DNA from: Armatimonadota bacterium
Lineage (GTDB): Bacteria; Armatimonadota; Fimbriimonadia; Fimbriimonadales; ATM1
NCBI GenBank assembly: GCA_003695835.1
Contig: RFHN01000226.1
Coordinates: 1-7,228 of the forward strand
Direction: 5' to 3'
Length of the DNA: 7,228 bases
Shown here piece after piece: positions 1 to 6,172 of this stretch. Below the pieces are notes generated by a model. The model saw only the letters and a list, made by a program, of their open reading frames with translations. It had not been told where the DNA came from and searched no databases. Every line of letters begins with the position of its first letter. Positions within the stretch are counted from its first letter, which is position 1. The translations under genes were made by a program, and so were the position numbers.

Positions 1-9
1 TAAAGGAAG

Positions 10-41
10 GAGGGCCCTTCGGGGGGGGGTGAAGGGCCCTC
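10..41 (-). terminator. Strong hairpin, possible intrinsic terminator for minus-strand transcripts
   Basis: A perfect 11-bp inverted repeat (10-20 with 31-41, core GAGGGCCCTTC) closes a 10-base loop made of nine G and one T. Read on the minus strand, the stem is followed by CTTCCTTTA, a pyrimidine-rich and partly T-rich tail. Read on the plus strand, what follows is not T-rich. This favours termination of minus-strand RNA, perhaps the ATPase transcript that ends 195 bases upstream or a small RNA. The T-tract is imperfect and the left neighbour is not visible, so the hairpin could instead belong to a gene left of the window. Confidence 0.45.
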
Positions 42-53
42 GTGGTCAGTTCC

Positions 54-133
54 GTCTGCCGCCTTTGGGAGGGTTTGGAGGTTGGAGGTGGGAGGTAGTG
101 GGGTTGGTCACCTATTGGGGACCGGCGGCAGAC
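54..133. other. Nested inverted repeats: candidate structured RNA element
   Basis: Positions 54-63 (GTCTGCCGCC) pair perfectly over 10 bp with 124-133 (GGCGGCAGAC). Directly abutting the 3' arm is an inner hairpin, 106-112 with 117-123: six pairs, one A-G mismatch and a TATT loop. The two helices could therefore stack. The rest of the enclosed sequence (64-105) is G-rich on plus and C/T-rich on minus and would be mostly unpaired. A competing helix is possible between GGTAGT (94-99) and ACTACC (132-137). I recognise no known riboswitch or ncRNA family. Strand and expression are unknown. Confidence 0.4.
76..96. repeat. Three tandem 7-base units (TGGAGGT, TGGAGGT, GGGAGGT)
   Basis: Three consecutive heptamers lie at 76-82, 83-89 and 90-96; the third differs by one base. 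Together with GGAGG at 68-72 they give four GGAGG cores in 28 bases. GGAGGT matches the Shine-Dalgarno consensus, and its complement resembles the 3' end of 16S rRNA. No gene follows on the plus strand that could use it as a ribosome binding site. The tract could also support a two-tier G-quadruplex, although its GGG runs are not evenly spaced. Confidence 0.55.
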
Positions 134-172
134 TACCTTTCCGTTCCTATAGACGTACCAAGTCGCGAATTC

Positions 173-209
173 GTTCCACTTTGGAACAAATCTCCGGCGA
201 AAAATCGCC
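173..209. other. Two small perfect hairpins downstream of the ATPase gene
   Basis: GTTCCA (173-178) pairs with TGGAAC (182-187) around a 3-base loop, and GGCGA (196-200) pairs with TCGCC (205-209) around AAAA. Both are perfect and separated by only eight bases. They sit within 65 bases of the ATPase stop codon on the minus strand. With the hairpin at 227-241 they form a row of three stem-loops that could act in 3'-end formation or be part of a longer structured transcript. Short hairpins are common by chance, so each alone is weak. Confidence 0.3.
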
Positions 210-226
210 AAATCTCGTACTAATAA

Positions 227-241
227 GGGTAGAAACTACCC
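227..241 (-). terminator. Short hairpin over the ATPase stop codon, weak terminator
   Basis: GGGTAG (227-232) and CTACCC (236-241) form a perfect 6-bp stem with a 3-base loop. The TAG stop of the minus-strand ATPase gene (238-236) lies inside it. On the minus strand the stem is followed by TTATTAGT, a T-rich stretch, which is the layout of a small intrinsic terminator. The stem is short, so read-through towards the hairpin at 10-41 is likely. Confidence 0.4.
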
Positions 242-1501
242 GATTGCGGCGCTATAGACGGCTCGTAAGACCTCGTCAGCCGTCGTGATGCCGTTCAGCA
301 CCTTGTTGCGCCCGTCCTCCAGCATCGTTCTCATACCCTGTCGCCGGGCGGCGGCCATCAGCTCGCCGTGTTCCGCGCCTCGAGCGATCGCCTGTCGCAT
401 CTCGGGCGTTCCCAGGAACAGCTCGAAGACGCCGGTTCGGCCCTTGTAGCCGTGTCCGCGACACTCGGCGCAGCCTTTGCCCTTCCGGAAGGTGCCTTGG
501 ATCGGCGCGCCCGGCTCGAACCCGAGAGCGATCAATTCATCCTCTGGCGGCTCATACGGCTCTGCGCACTGGATACAGTTCACGCGAACCAGCCGTTGGG
601 CCATCACCGCTACGGTAACGGCTGCGACCAGATACGGCTCCGCGCCCATGTCAAACATACGACCGATCGTTTCGATGGAGTTGTTCGTGTGGATCGTGGT
701 CAAGACGAGGTGGCCGGTCAAGGCGGCTTGGATGCCGATGTGCAGCGACTCGGGGTCTCGCATTTCGCCGACCATCATCACGTCCGGGTCCTGTCGTAGG
801 AATGTGCGCATGACCCGAGGGAAGGTCATCTTCTCTGTGACCTGCACCTGAGTCACGTTGTCACTGAATTCGTACTCGATCGGATCCTCGACCGTAACGA
901 TGTTCCGGTGCACGCGGTCGAGAGTGTTCAGGCTGGCGTAGAGGGTGGACGTCTTACCGCTACCCGTCGGACCTGTTACCATGATCATCCCGTACGGGGT
1001 TTGGATCGCCTGCTTCCATTTCTCGAGTACGTCCGGCGGCATGCCGAGCTGGGAAAGCTCGACCCGCATCTGACCTGGGTCCAGGATGCGCAACACGACC
1101 TTTTCGCCGTTGAGCGCGGGAATGACGGAGCAACGAGCGGAAAGCCGGCGATTGTTGTACTCCATGTCAATGCGGCCATCCTGCGCCTCGCGTTTCTCGT
1201 CAATATGCATGCCGGCTGCCAGCTTGATGCGGGCGATGACGTTCGCGGCGGTCTCGGGGGGAAGCTGGCCGTTTTCGGTCAGCTGTCCGTCAATGCGGAA
1301 TCGGATCTTGAGCTGATCCCGCTCGGGCTGGAGGTGGATGTCGCTCGCGCCGGCTTCGATCGCGTTCATGAAGATGTTGTCCACGATCTGGACGGCGATT
1401 GACATCTCCTCGCCGCCCATCTCTCGAACCTGTCCCTGCTCGCGCAAAACGAGCCGGAACCGTTTCATGGCTCCCCAGTTGGTTCCAGCAAGATTGTCCA
1501 T
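236..1501 (-). CDS. GspE/PilB-family type II/IV secretion (pilus assembly) ATPase, short form
   Basis: Cytoplasmic hexameric motor ATPase of the kind that powers pilin or pseudopilin assembly at the inner membrane, 421 aa. Residues about 34-140 form the N2 domain (ASDIHLQPE at 52-60, RFRIDG at 67-72). The ATPase domain follows, with Walker A GPTGSGKT at 177-184, Asp box TVEDPIEY at 203-210, Walker B ending at Glu246 (VGEMRD where GEIRD is usual) and a His box with His264 and His271. Four cysteines (309, 312, 344, 347) form the zinc site typical of GspE/PilB rather than PilT. Full PilB/GspE proteins are about 500-570 aa; the N-terminal MshEN/N1 domain is missing. ATG 1501 was chosen: AAGGA copies lie 12 and 2 bases upstream, neither ideally spaced. 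ATG 1466 (410 aa), with GGGGAG just before it, is an alternative. No platform protein or pilin gene is visible beside it, so the system it drives is unknown. Confidence 0.95.
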   Translation of the reverse strand: MDNLAGTNWGAMKRFRLVLREQGQVREMGGEEMSIAVQIVDNIFMNAIEAGASDIHLQPERDQLKIRFRIDGQLTENGQLPPETAANVIARIKLAAGMHIDEKREAQDGRIDMEYNNRRLSARCSVIPALNGEKVVLRILDPGQMRVELSQLGMPPDVLEKWKQAIQTPYGMIMVTGPTGSGKTSTLYASLNTLDRVHRNIVTVEDPIEYEFSDNVTQVQVTEKMTFPRVMRTFLRQDPDVMMVGEMRDPESLHIGIQAALTGHLVLTTIHTNNSIETIGRMFDMGAEPYLVAAVTVAVMAQRLVRVNCIQCAEPYEPPEDELIALGFEPGAPIQGTFRKGKGCAECRGHGYKGRTGVFELFLGTPEMRQAIARGAEHGELMAAARRQGMRTMLEDGRNKVLNGITTADEVLRAVYSAAIG

Positions 1502-1577
1502 CGTCCTTACCGTTCCTTGACGGAATGGAGTTTACCGTTCGTTCGGCGGGTGCGTGTATGCGAGTATAAATCGCCGC
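1502..1577. promoter_or_regulatory. Divergent promoter region between the ATPase and pseudouridine synthase genes
   Basis: An AT-rich island at 1563-1571 stands out in GC-rich sequence. On the minus strand it reads TATACT (1568-1563), a five-of-six -10 match, giving the ATPase mRNA a leader of roughly 55 bases. On the plus strand it reads TATAAA (1565-1570), ending seven bases before GTG 1578, which would put transcription start at or next to that codon. No good -35 box is seen at the right spacing for either direction. The two overlapping -10 elements would make the two promoters compete. Confidence 0.45.
1507..1540. repeat. 9-base direct repeat TTACCGTTC, possible operator
   Basis: TTACCGTTC occurs at 1507-1515 and again at 1532-1540, 25 bases apart, in the short space between the divergent genes. 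On the minus strand it reads GAACGGTAA and lies in the predicted ATPase leader, between the TATACT box and the ATG. It could be a regulator binding site, or the left copy could simply be preserved as part of the ribosome binding region (it overlaps AAGGA). The function is inferred only from position. Confidence 0.3.
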
Positions 1578-2483
1578 GTGGAGTTTCGGGCCGACCGACG
1601 GGAGCGCCTGGACGCGTTTTTGGCGCGCGTGATGCCGGAGTACAGCCGCGCGCGCCTCGCCGAGCATGCCCGGCAGGGAAGGGTTCTTGTGGAGGGCGTC
1701 CCCCGAAAGCCATCCCATCGGTTGGAGCCGGGCACCACCGTTTGCGTCGAACCGATCGAAGATCGCCCTCCACAGCCTCTCACACCGATACCGGTCCCTT
1801 TCGACATCTTGTTCGAGGACGAGGACCTGATGGTTGTCAACAAGCCGCCCGGGCTTTCGGTCCACCCGTCGCCCACGTCGAGCGCCCCGACTCTGGTTCA
1901 CGGGCTCCTCGCGCACTCCCGCGAACTCAGCAGGGCTGGCGGAGAGTTCCGACCCGGCATCGTCCACCGGCTCGACAAGGATACGAGTGGCGCCCTGCTC
2001 ATCGCCAAACGGGACGTCATCCACCATCGGCTTCAAGCGCAGATCCAGGGTCGCGTTGCGAAGAGGACGTACTGGGCGTGGGTGCGCGGAATTCCACGAC
2101 TCGAGCAGTTCACTGTGGAGACGTGGCTGGGAAGACATCCCAAGAACCGGAAGAAGCGCGCGGTGGTTTCGGAAGAGGCGCCCGACGCGAGAAGGGCGAT
2201 CACGCACGTCCGCCTCGTCGAGGCGTTCGCAGGTGCGACGCGGCTGGAGTGTCAGCTGGAGACGGGCCGAACCCATCAGATCCGAGTGCACCTCGCCCAC
2301 GTCGGGTTGCCGATTTTCGGCGATCCCTTGTACGGCGTCGCGCATCCGGCGATCGCACGCCAGGCGCTGCACGCGATCCGAATCGAGTTCGAGCACCCAA
2401 CGACCGGCCGGGTCCTGTCCTTCGACGCTCCCCTGCCGCAAGATCTGCTTCAGCTCGAGCGCGTGCTGAGAGACGAAGCATAA
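1578..2483 (+). CDS. RluA-family 23S rRNA pseudouridine synthase (RluC/RluD type) with S4 domain
   Basis: Converts specific uridines to pseudouridine in RNA, most likely 23S rRNA, in the cytoplasm; 301 aa from GTG 1578. An N-terminal S4 RNA-binding domain (about 4-65) includes RLDAFLARVMPEYSRARL. The catalytic domain has EDEDLMVVNKP (80-90), the signature HRLDKDTSG (130-138) with catalytic Asp133, ETGRTHQIRVH (228-238) and GDPLYG (248-253). This order and length match RluC/RluD; which uridines are modified cannot be read from sequence. GTG 1554 in the same frame would add eight residues and has no better ribosome binding site. I prefer GTG 1578 because the S4 domain starts right after it and a TATAAA box ends seven bases before it, as in leaderless genes. 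The ABC-2 permease gene starts eight bases after the stop. Confidence 0.95.
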   Translation: MEFRADRRERLDAFLARVMPEYSRARLAEHARQGRVLVEGVPRKPSHRLEPGTTVCVEPIEDRPPQPLTPIPVPFDILFEDEDLMVVNKPPGLSVHPSPTSSAPTLVHGLLAHSRELSRAGGEFRPGIVHRLDKDTSGALLIAKRDVIHHRLQAQIQGRVAKRTYWAWVRGIPRLEQFTVETWLGRHPKNRKKRAVVSEEAPDARRAITHVRLVEAFAGATRLECQLETGRTHQIRVHLAHVGLPIFGDPLYGVAHPAIARQALHAIRIEFEHPTTGRVLSFDAPLPQDLLQLERVLRDEA

Positions 2484-2508
2484 TCGCGAGCGTGAAGCGC
2501 TTGCTTCG
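2474..2508 (+). other. Stem-loop spanning the pseudouridine synthase stop and the permease start
   Basis: CGAAGCA (2474-2480) pairs perfectly over 7 bp with TGCTTCG (2502-2508). The 21-base loop contains both the TAA stop (2481-2483) and the GTG start (2492-2494) of the next gene. In a joint mRNA this could influence translational coupling. It would not form in an mRNA starting near 2491, so it competes with the leaderless interpretation. Confidence 0.3.
2479..2484 (+). promoter_or_regulatory. -10-like box CATAAT directly before the permease start
   Basis: CATAAT (five of six to TATAAT) overlaps the TAA stop of the preceding gene and ends seven bases before GTG 2492. No usable Shine-Dalgarno sequence lies in between (only a GAG touching the start). 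The spacing would place transcription start at or beside the GTG, giving a leaderless mRNA. No clear -35 was found. Confidence 0.35.
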
Positions 2509-3280
2509 AGTGTACAAGCAGTTCTTCCTTTCCAGTCTCCAGCGCGAAATGGAGTTCCGGGCCAACTTCGCTGCCAAGGTGGCGCAGAACCTCATCTGGG
2601 TGATCGTTTTCGCCTTGTTGCTCGAAGTCATCTTCCGGAACACGACGAGCATTCGGGGCTGGACGAAAGCCGACGCCTATCTACTGTCGGCCACGTGTTT
2701 CATCATCGAGGGGTTGGTGAGCGCTTTTCTCAGTGCGAGCACGGTCGAGATTCCTCAAAAGGTGCGGCAAGGTACGCTCGATTTCGATCTGATCAAGCCT
2801 GTGGACTCGCAGTTTCTCGCGTGCACCAGGAAATTCAACTTCGATCAGCTTGGAACCCTGGCGGTTGGCATTTTGATCGCATGGGTTGCCGCGCGGGCCG
2901 GAAACTACGAGGTTACGGCCGCGTCCTTGGGATCCTATGCGCTTCTCGTGTTTTCCGCGAGCGCTCTCTATGCAGCGCTGTTGCTCATCCTCATGACCAC
3001 GGCGATCTGGTTCGTGCGCGTAGACAATCTTTGGGTGCTGGGCGAGCTGGCGCTCGACGTCGCACGCTATCCGGTCGACATCTTCACCGGCGCCGCCAAG
3101 GTCGTGCTTACGTATGGCATTCCCCTTGCGCTGATCGCCTCCGTACCGGTGGAGGTATTGGGATCGAAGAAGGGGATTGACTGGGCGCTTCTCAGCCTGA
3201 GTTGGGCGGTCGCGATGCTGCTGTTCGCGCGTTGGTTCTGGCGGTTTGCGTTGCGACACTACACGAGCGCAAGCTCGTAG
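2492..3280 (+). CDS. ABC-2 family transporter permease (PF06182-like)
   Basis: Integral membrane subunit of an ABC-2 type exporter, 262 aa. About six hydrophobic segments can be seen at roughly 32-48, 58-80, 115-135, 145-175, 200-218 and 230-250. The N-terminal amphipathic stretch containing QREMEFRANF, the loop VRQGTLDFDLIKPV (91-104) and ARYPVDIF (191-198) are characteristic of this permease family. Such proteins normally work as pairs of related permeases with one ATP-binding subunit. Neither partner is in this window, so substrate and complex are unknown. GTG 2492 was chosen because the family usually has this charged N-terminus; ATG 2549 would remove it. It follows the pseudouridine synthase by eight bases and precedes the UPF0182 gene by 27, so all three may share transcripts. 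Confidence 0.9.
   Translation: MKRLLRVYKQFFLSSLQREMEFRANFAAKVAQNLIWVIVFALLLEVIFRNTTSIRGWTKADAYLLSATCFIIEGLVSAFLSASTVEIPQKVRQGTLDFDLIKPVDSQFLACTRKFNFDQLGTLAVGILIAWVAARAGNYEVTAASLGSYALLVFSASALYAALLLILMTTAIWFVRVDNLWVLGELALDVARYPVDIFTGAAKVVLTYGIPLALIASVPVEVLGSKKGIDWALLSLSWAVAMLLFARWFWRFALRHYTSASS
3263..3278 (+). other. GNRA-tetraloop hairpin at the permease stop codon
   Basis: ACGAGC (3263-3268) and GCTCGT (3273-3278) form a perfect 6-bp stem with a GCAA loop, ending at the first base of the TAG stop. GCAA is a stable GNRA tetraloop. There is no T-tract afterwards, so it is a poor intrinsic terminator. It could stabilise a 3' end or be chance within the coding sequence. Confidence 0.3.
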
Positions 3281-3292
3281 CCTCTTGGGCGG

Positions 3293-3298
3293 TACACT
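3293..3298 (+). promoter_or_regulatory. -10-like box TACACT before the UPF0182 start
   Basis: TACACT fits the TANNNT -10 pattern and ends nine bases before ATG 3308, so a transcript would begin about 0-3 bases ahead of the start codon. The only purine-rich sequence upstream (GGGCGG, 3288-3292 and neighbours) is too far from the ATG to be a good ribosome binding site. No convincing -35 was found. Confidence 0.35.
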
Positions 3299-3307
3299 CT
3301 TTCGCGT

Positions 3308-6172
3308 ATGGGTAGGGTACCGCCGAGAGAAGAGGGAATCCCGAGGCCGCTGGTAACGCTGCTCAAGCTCGTCGGCTTGGCAGTCCTGGTACTGGGTTTG
3401 AGCGGGGTGCTCGCCTCGCGTCTGGTCGAGTTCTGGTGGTATTCCGAAGATGTCGGCGCCACCGTGCTTTTCTGGCGACCGTATCAAGTCGGGCCAGGTC
3501 TCTTCTTGATCGGTTTCCTGGTAGCCGGTCTTGCGGTTTACCTCTCTGGTCGAGCGGCCCTGAACACTCCGGCTGTGCAGCGGGTCCTCAGCGAGCCGAT
3601 GCCGGACTCGCCTTTGTCCGTCTACCTTGTGCGCGGTCATGCCTGGTTCATGAAGGCGCTGATGTGGGTTGCGATCTTCTTCGGACTCGTGTTTGGAGCG
3701 GGCGCAGCCAGCAAGTGGAGCCAGTGGCTCCTGTACCGGAACGGAGAGCCGTTCGGCCGCACCGACCCGATTTTCGGCCTTGACTACTCCTTCTACGTTT
3801 TCCGACTCCCCTTCTTGCAGTGGGTCGTAAGCGTGGCGATCGGCCTGATTGTGATTTGTGCGATCCTCTTGCTCGTGATCCATGTAGGCGTGGCGGGCCT
3901 GGCCGTCGTCGCACGGATTCATTTGCGTGACCCTGCGCCGAGGAAGCATCTGACGATCGCCGGAGCCGTTTTCCTCATCTTCCTTGGCATCCAAACGTAC
4001 CTCTCGCGGTATGAGGCGGTAACGGCGGTGGGCCCCCGGATCACGGGAGCTTCCTATGCCGACCTGCAGGCAGTCGGCGCACAAGCGATCGCTGCTTGGC
4101 TGTTCGTTCTCGCTGGGATTGGCGCCCTCGTCACGATCAGGCGGAACTACACAGGGCTCGCCATCGGGGCCGCCGTCAGCGTGCTTTTCTATGTGGGAGG
4201 TGTGATGATTTGGCCGGGCGCAGTGCAAGCCTACAAGGTTCAACCGAACGAACTGCAACTGGAAACGCCCTACATACAGTACGCGATCGATGCCACTCGA
4301 TGGGCGTACGGCCTCGACAAAATCCACGTGCGCGAGAATTTCCCAGCCACCGTTCGACCGACGAAGGAAGAGATTGACAAGTCCGAGCAGACGCTCCGGA
4401 ACATGAGGCTATGGGATCCGTACATCCTTCGGTCCTCCGTCCAGCAACTACAAGGACTGCGTGATTACTACCGGTTCAATGATATTGACGTGGACCGGTA
4501 CCATGTGGACGGGCATCAAAGAATGTTGATGCTGGGCGCGAGGGACCTGGTCATTGACAGCAGCGACACGCAGAGATCGAACTGGCAAAGTCTGCGCCTC
4601 ATCTACACCCACGGCAACGGTGTCGTCGCCTGTCCGGTCAACGAGGCAGGCCCGTCCGGCAAGCCGGTCTTCTTCCTCAAAGACATCCCGCCGTCGGGTA
4701 AGCCCGAGCTTGCGATCGAACAGCCCCGAATCTATTTCTCAGACACTACGGACTACTCCGGCGGACCCGTAGACCGATACGTGATCGTCAAGACGAAACA
4801 GGAAGAATTCGACCGACCGTCCATGGCGGGGAAGGAAGATGTGTTCCACCGATGGGCGGGCGATCGCGGAATCCGCGTGGGTTCAGGCTTCCGCAAGTTC
4901 ATGGCAAGCCTCTTCTTCGGCGAGTACGATATCCTTCTCAGCGATGCCCTGACCGACGAGTCCATCCTTCTCTTCCGGCGCAACGTCCACACACGGGCCG
5001 AAAAGCTTTTCCCCTTTGCGTATTGGGATGGTGATCCCTATATCGCAATCGTGAACAAGCGTCTCGTGTGGATCCTCGACGGCTACACCGTTACGAATCA
5101 GATCCCGTACAGCGCCAGGACCGGCGGCGTGGGCGGGATCAACTACATCCGAAACAGCATCAAACTGACCGTGGACGCCTACACCGGCGAATGGACGGCC
5201 TATCGGATGGACGACGAGGATCCCGTGCTGAAGACCTGGGAGAAGATCTATCCCGGCTTGCTCACGCCCGCCGCGGAAGCGCCCCCGGAGCTGACCGCCC
5301 ATTTCCGCTATCCGGAGGACCTCTTCACGATTCAGGCGCATCAACTCTCTCTGTATCACGTCACTGATCCACAGGTCTTCTTCCAGCGAAATGACGCATG
5401 GGAGATTCCGACCGTCGGCGCGGGAGTCGGCCGAGACGGTTCCTCCTTCGGCCAAAGCGCCACCCAACGCATGGTGCCGTACTACGTGCAAATGCAACTG
5501 CCCGAAGAGGACAAGGACTCTTTCATGCTCATCCTCCCCTTTACGCCGCTCAACCGCCCGAACATGATCGGCTGGCTGGCGGCGCACTGCGATCCGGAAG
5601 AGTACGGCAAGATGGTGCTCTACGTCTTCCCGGAGGACAGAAGCATCAATGGACCTGCCCAGCAGGACGCCATGTTCAACCAAGACGCGCAGCTCGCACA
5701 GGTAATCACCTTGCTCGACCAGCGCGGCAGCGAACTGCAGCACGGAAACCTGCTCGTCGTCCCGATCGGCGGGAGCGTCATGTACGTCAAGACCTTCTTC
5801 CTCGTCGCCTCTGGAGGGCAGAGGATTCCGGAGCTCAAACTCGTCGTCCTCGCCTTCAGCGACAAGATCGTCTTTGCCGACACGTATCCGAAGGCGCTCG
5901 AGATGCTCATGGGGAGCGTGCAACCGGGTGTCGCCGGGCCCGAGCAGCCACAGCCGAGCGGACAGACGGCGCCGCCGTCCGGCGTTCTCGAGGGGGACCT
6001 CGCGCGACGCGGCCTCGAGATCCTCAACCAAGCCAAGCAGGCCCTGCGGAACGGAGACTGGGCGGCCTACGGCGATGCCATGAAAAAGCTCGAGGACCTA
6101 TTGCAGCAGGCAGCCGGCGGCTCTACGGCTCCAACCGGGGAATCGCAGCCGTCGTCTCAACCCGCGCGTTGA
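3308..6172 (+). CDS. UPF0182 family multi-pass membrane protein
   Basis: Large membrane protein of the UPF0182 family, 954 aa, close to the usual family length; its biochemical function is unknown. The first 300 residues hold about seven membrane segments (near 14-36, 61-80, 113-133, 170-200, 216-232, 256-275 and 282-301). A long domain, probably outside the membrane, follows. Family signatures include DPIFGLDYSFYVFRLPFLQ (153-171), the run from PNELQLETPYIQYAIDATRW (313-332) into AYGLDKI, RLWDPYILRSSVQQLQGLRD (367-386), FPFAYWDGDPYIAIVN and LPFTPLNRPNMIGW. A Pro/Gln-rich linker (about 870-895) leads to the usual C-terminal helix (about 896-936, with NGDWAAYGDAMKKLEDLL) and a loose Ser/Pro tail. 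No frameshift is seen. The last 50 bases are also the end of the opposing DUF2993 gene. It follows the ABC-2 permease by 27 bases, which hints at an envelope role without proving it. Confidence 0.95.
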   Translation: MGRVPPREEGIPRPLVTLLKLVGLAVLVLGLSGVLASRLVEFWWYSEDVGATVLFWRPYQVGPGLFLIGFLVAGLAVYLSGRAALNTPAVQRVLSEPMPDSPLSVYLVRGHAWFMKALMWVAIFFGLVFGAGAASKWSQWLLYRNGEPFGRTDPIFGLDYSFYVFRLPFLQWVVSVAIGLIVICAILLLVIHVGVAGLAVVARIHLRDPAPRKHLTIAGAVFLIFLGIQTYLSRYEAVTAVGPRITGASYADLQAVGAQAIAAWLFVLAGIGALVTIRRNYTGLAIGAAVSVLFYVGGVMIWPGAVQAYKVQPNELQLETPYIQYAIDATRWAYGLDKIHVRENFPATVRPTKEEIDKSEQTLRNMRLWDPYILRSSVQQLQGLRDYYRFNDIDVDRYHVDGHQRMLMLGARDLVIDSSDTQRSNWQSLRLIYTHGNGVVACPVNEAGPSGKPVFFLKDIPPSGKPELAIEQPRIYFSDTTDYSGGPVDRYVIVKTKQEEFDRPSMAGKEDVFHRWAGDRGIRVGSGFRKFMASLFFGEYDILLSDALTDESILLFRRNVHTRAEKLFPFAYWDGDPYIAIVNKRLVWILDGYTVTNQIPYSARTGGVGGINYIRNSIKLTVDAYTGEWTAYRMDDEDPVLKTWEKIYPGLLTPAAEAPPELTAHFRYPEDLFTIQAHQLSLYHVTDPQVFFQRNDAWEIPTVGAGVGRDGSSFGQSATQRMVPYYVQMQLPEEDKDSFMLILPFTPLNRPNMIGWLAAHCDPEEYGKMVLYVFPEDRSINGPAQQDAMFNQDAQLAQVITLLDQRGSELQHGNLLVVPIGGSVMYVKTFFLVASGGQRIPELKLVVLAFSDKIVFADTYPKALEMLMGSVQPGVAGPEQPQPSGQTAPPSGVLEGDLARRGLEILNQAKQALRNGDWAAYGDAMKKLEDLLQQAAGGSTAPTGESQPSSQPAR

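Noticed and set aside
1..235. Known riboswitch, tmRNA, SRP RNA, RNase P RNA or 6S RNA
   Set aside because: I looked for signature motifs of these families on both strands and saw none, so the structured region is left unassigned.
147..260. CTATAGACG repeated at 147-155 and 252-260
   Set aside because: Only nine bases, and the second copy is in the ATPase coding sequence. Probably coincidence.
29..288. Short plus-strand open frames of 64 and 68 codons in the left intergenic region
   Set aside because: No recognisable motif; they run through repeats and hairpins, and one enters the ATPase gene antisense. The tandem GGAGGT would be an odd ribosome binding site for them.
1290..2441. 383-codon minus-strand open frame across the ATPase start and pseudouridine synthase
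   Set aside because: It overlaps two well-supported genes and has an Arg/Asp-rich product without motifs.
1517..2491. Long N-terminal extension of the permease frame back to 1517
   Set aside because: The sequence upstream of GTG 2492 is Arg/Pro/Gly-rich, overlaps the pseudouridine synthase in another frame and matches nothing in the permease family.
2681..4327. 548-codon open frame on the minus strand opposite the permease and UPF0182 genes
   Set aside because: Its product is rich in Arg, Glu, Gln, His and Pro with no family motif, while the plus strand encodes two clearly recognisable proteins. It is an antisense shadow of GC-rich codon use.
4883..6031. 382-codon minus-strand open frame inside UPF0182
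   Set aside because: No domain is recognisable, the composition is highly charged, and the frame mirrors the real plus-strand gene. Shadow.
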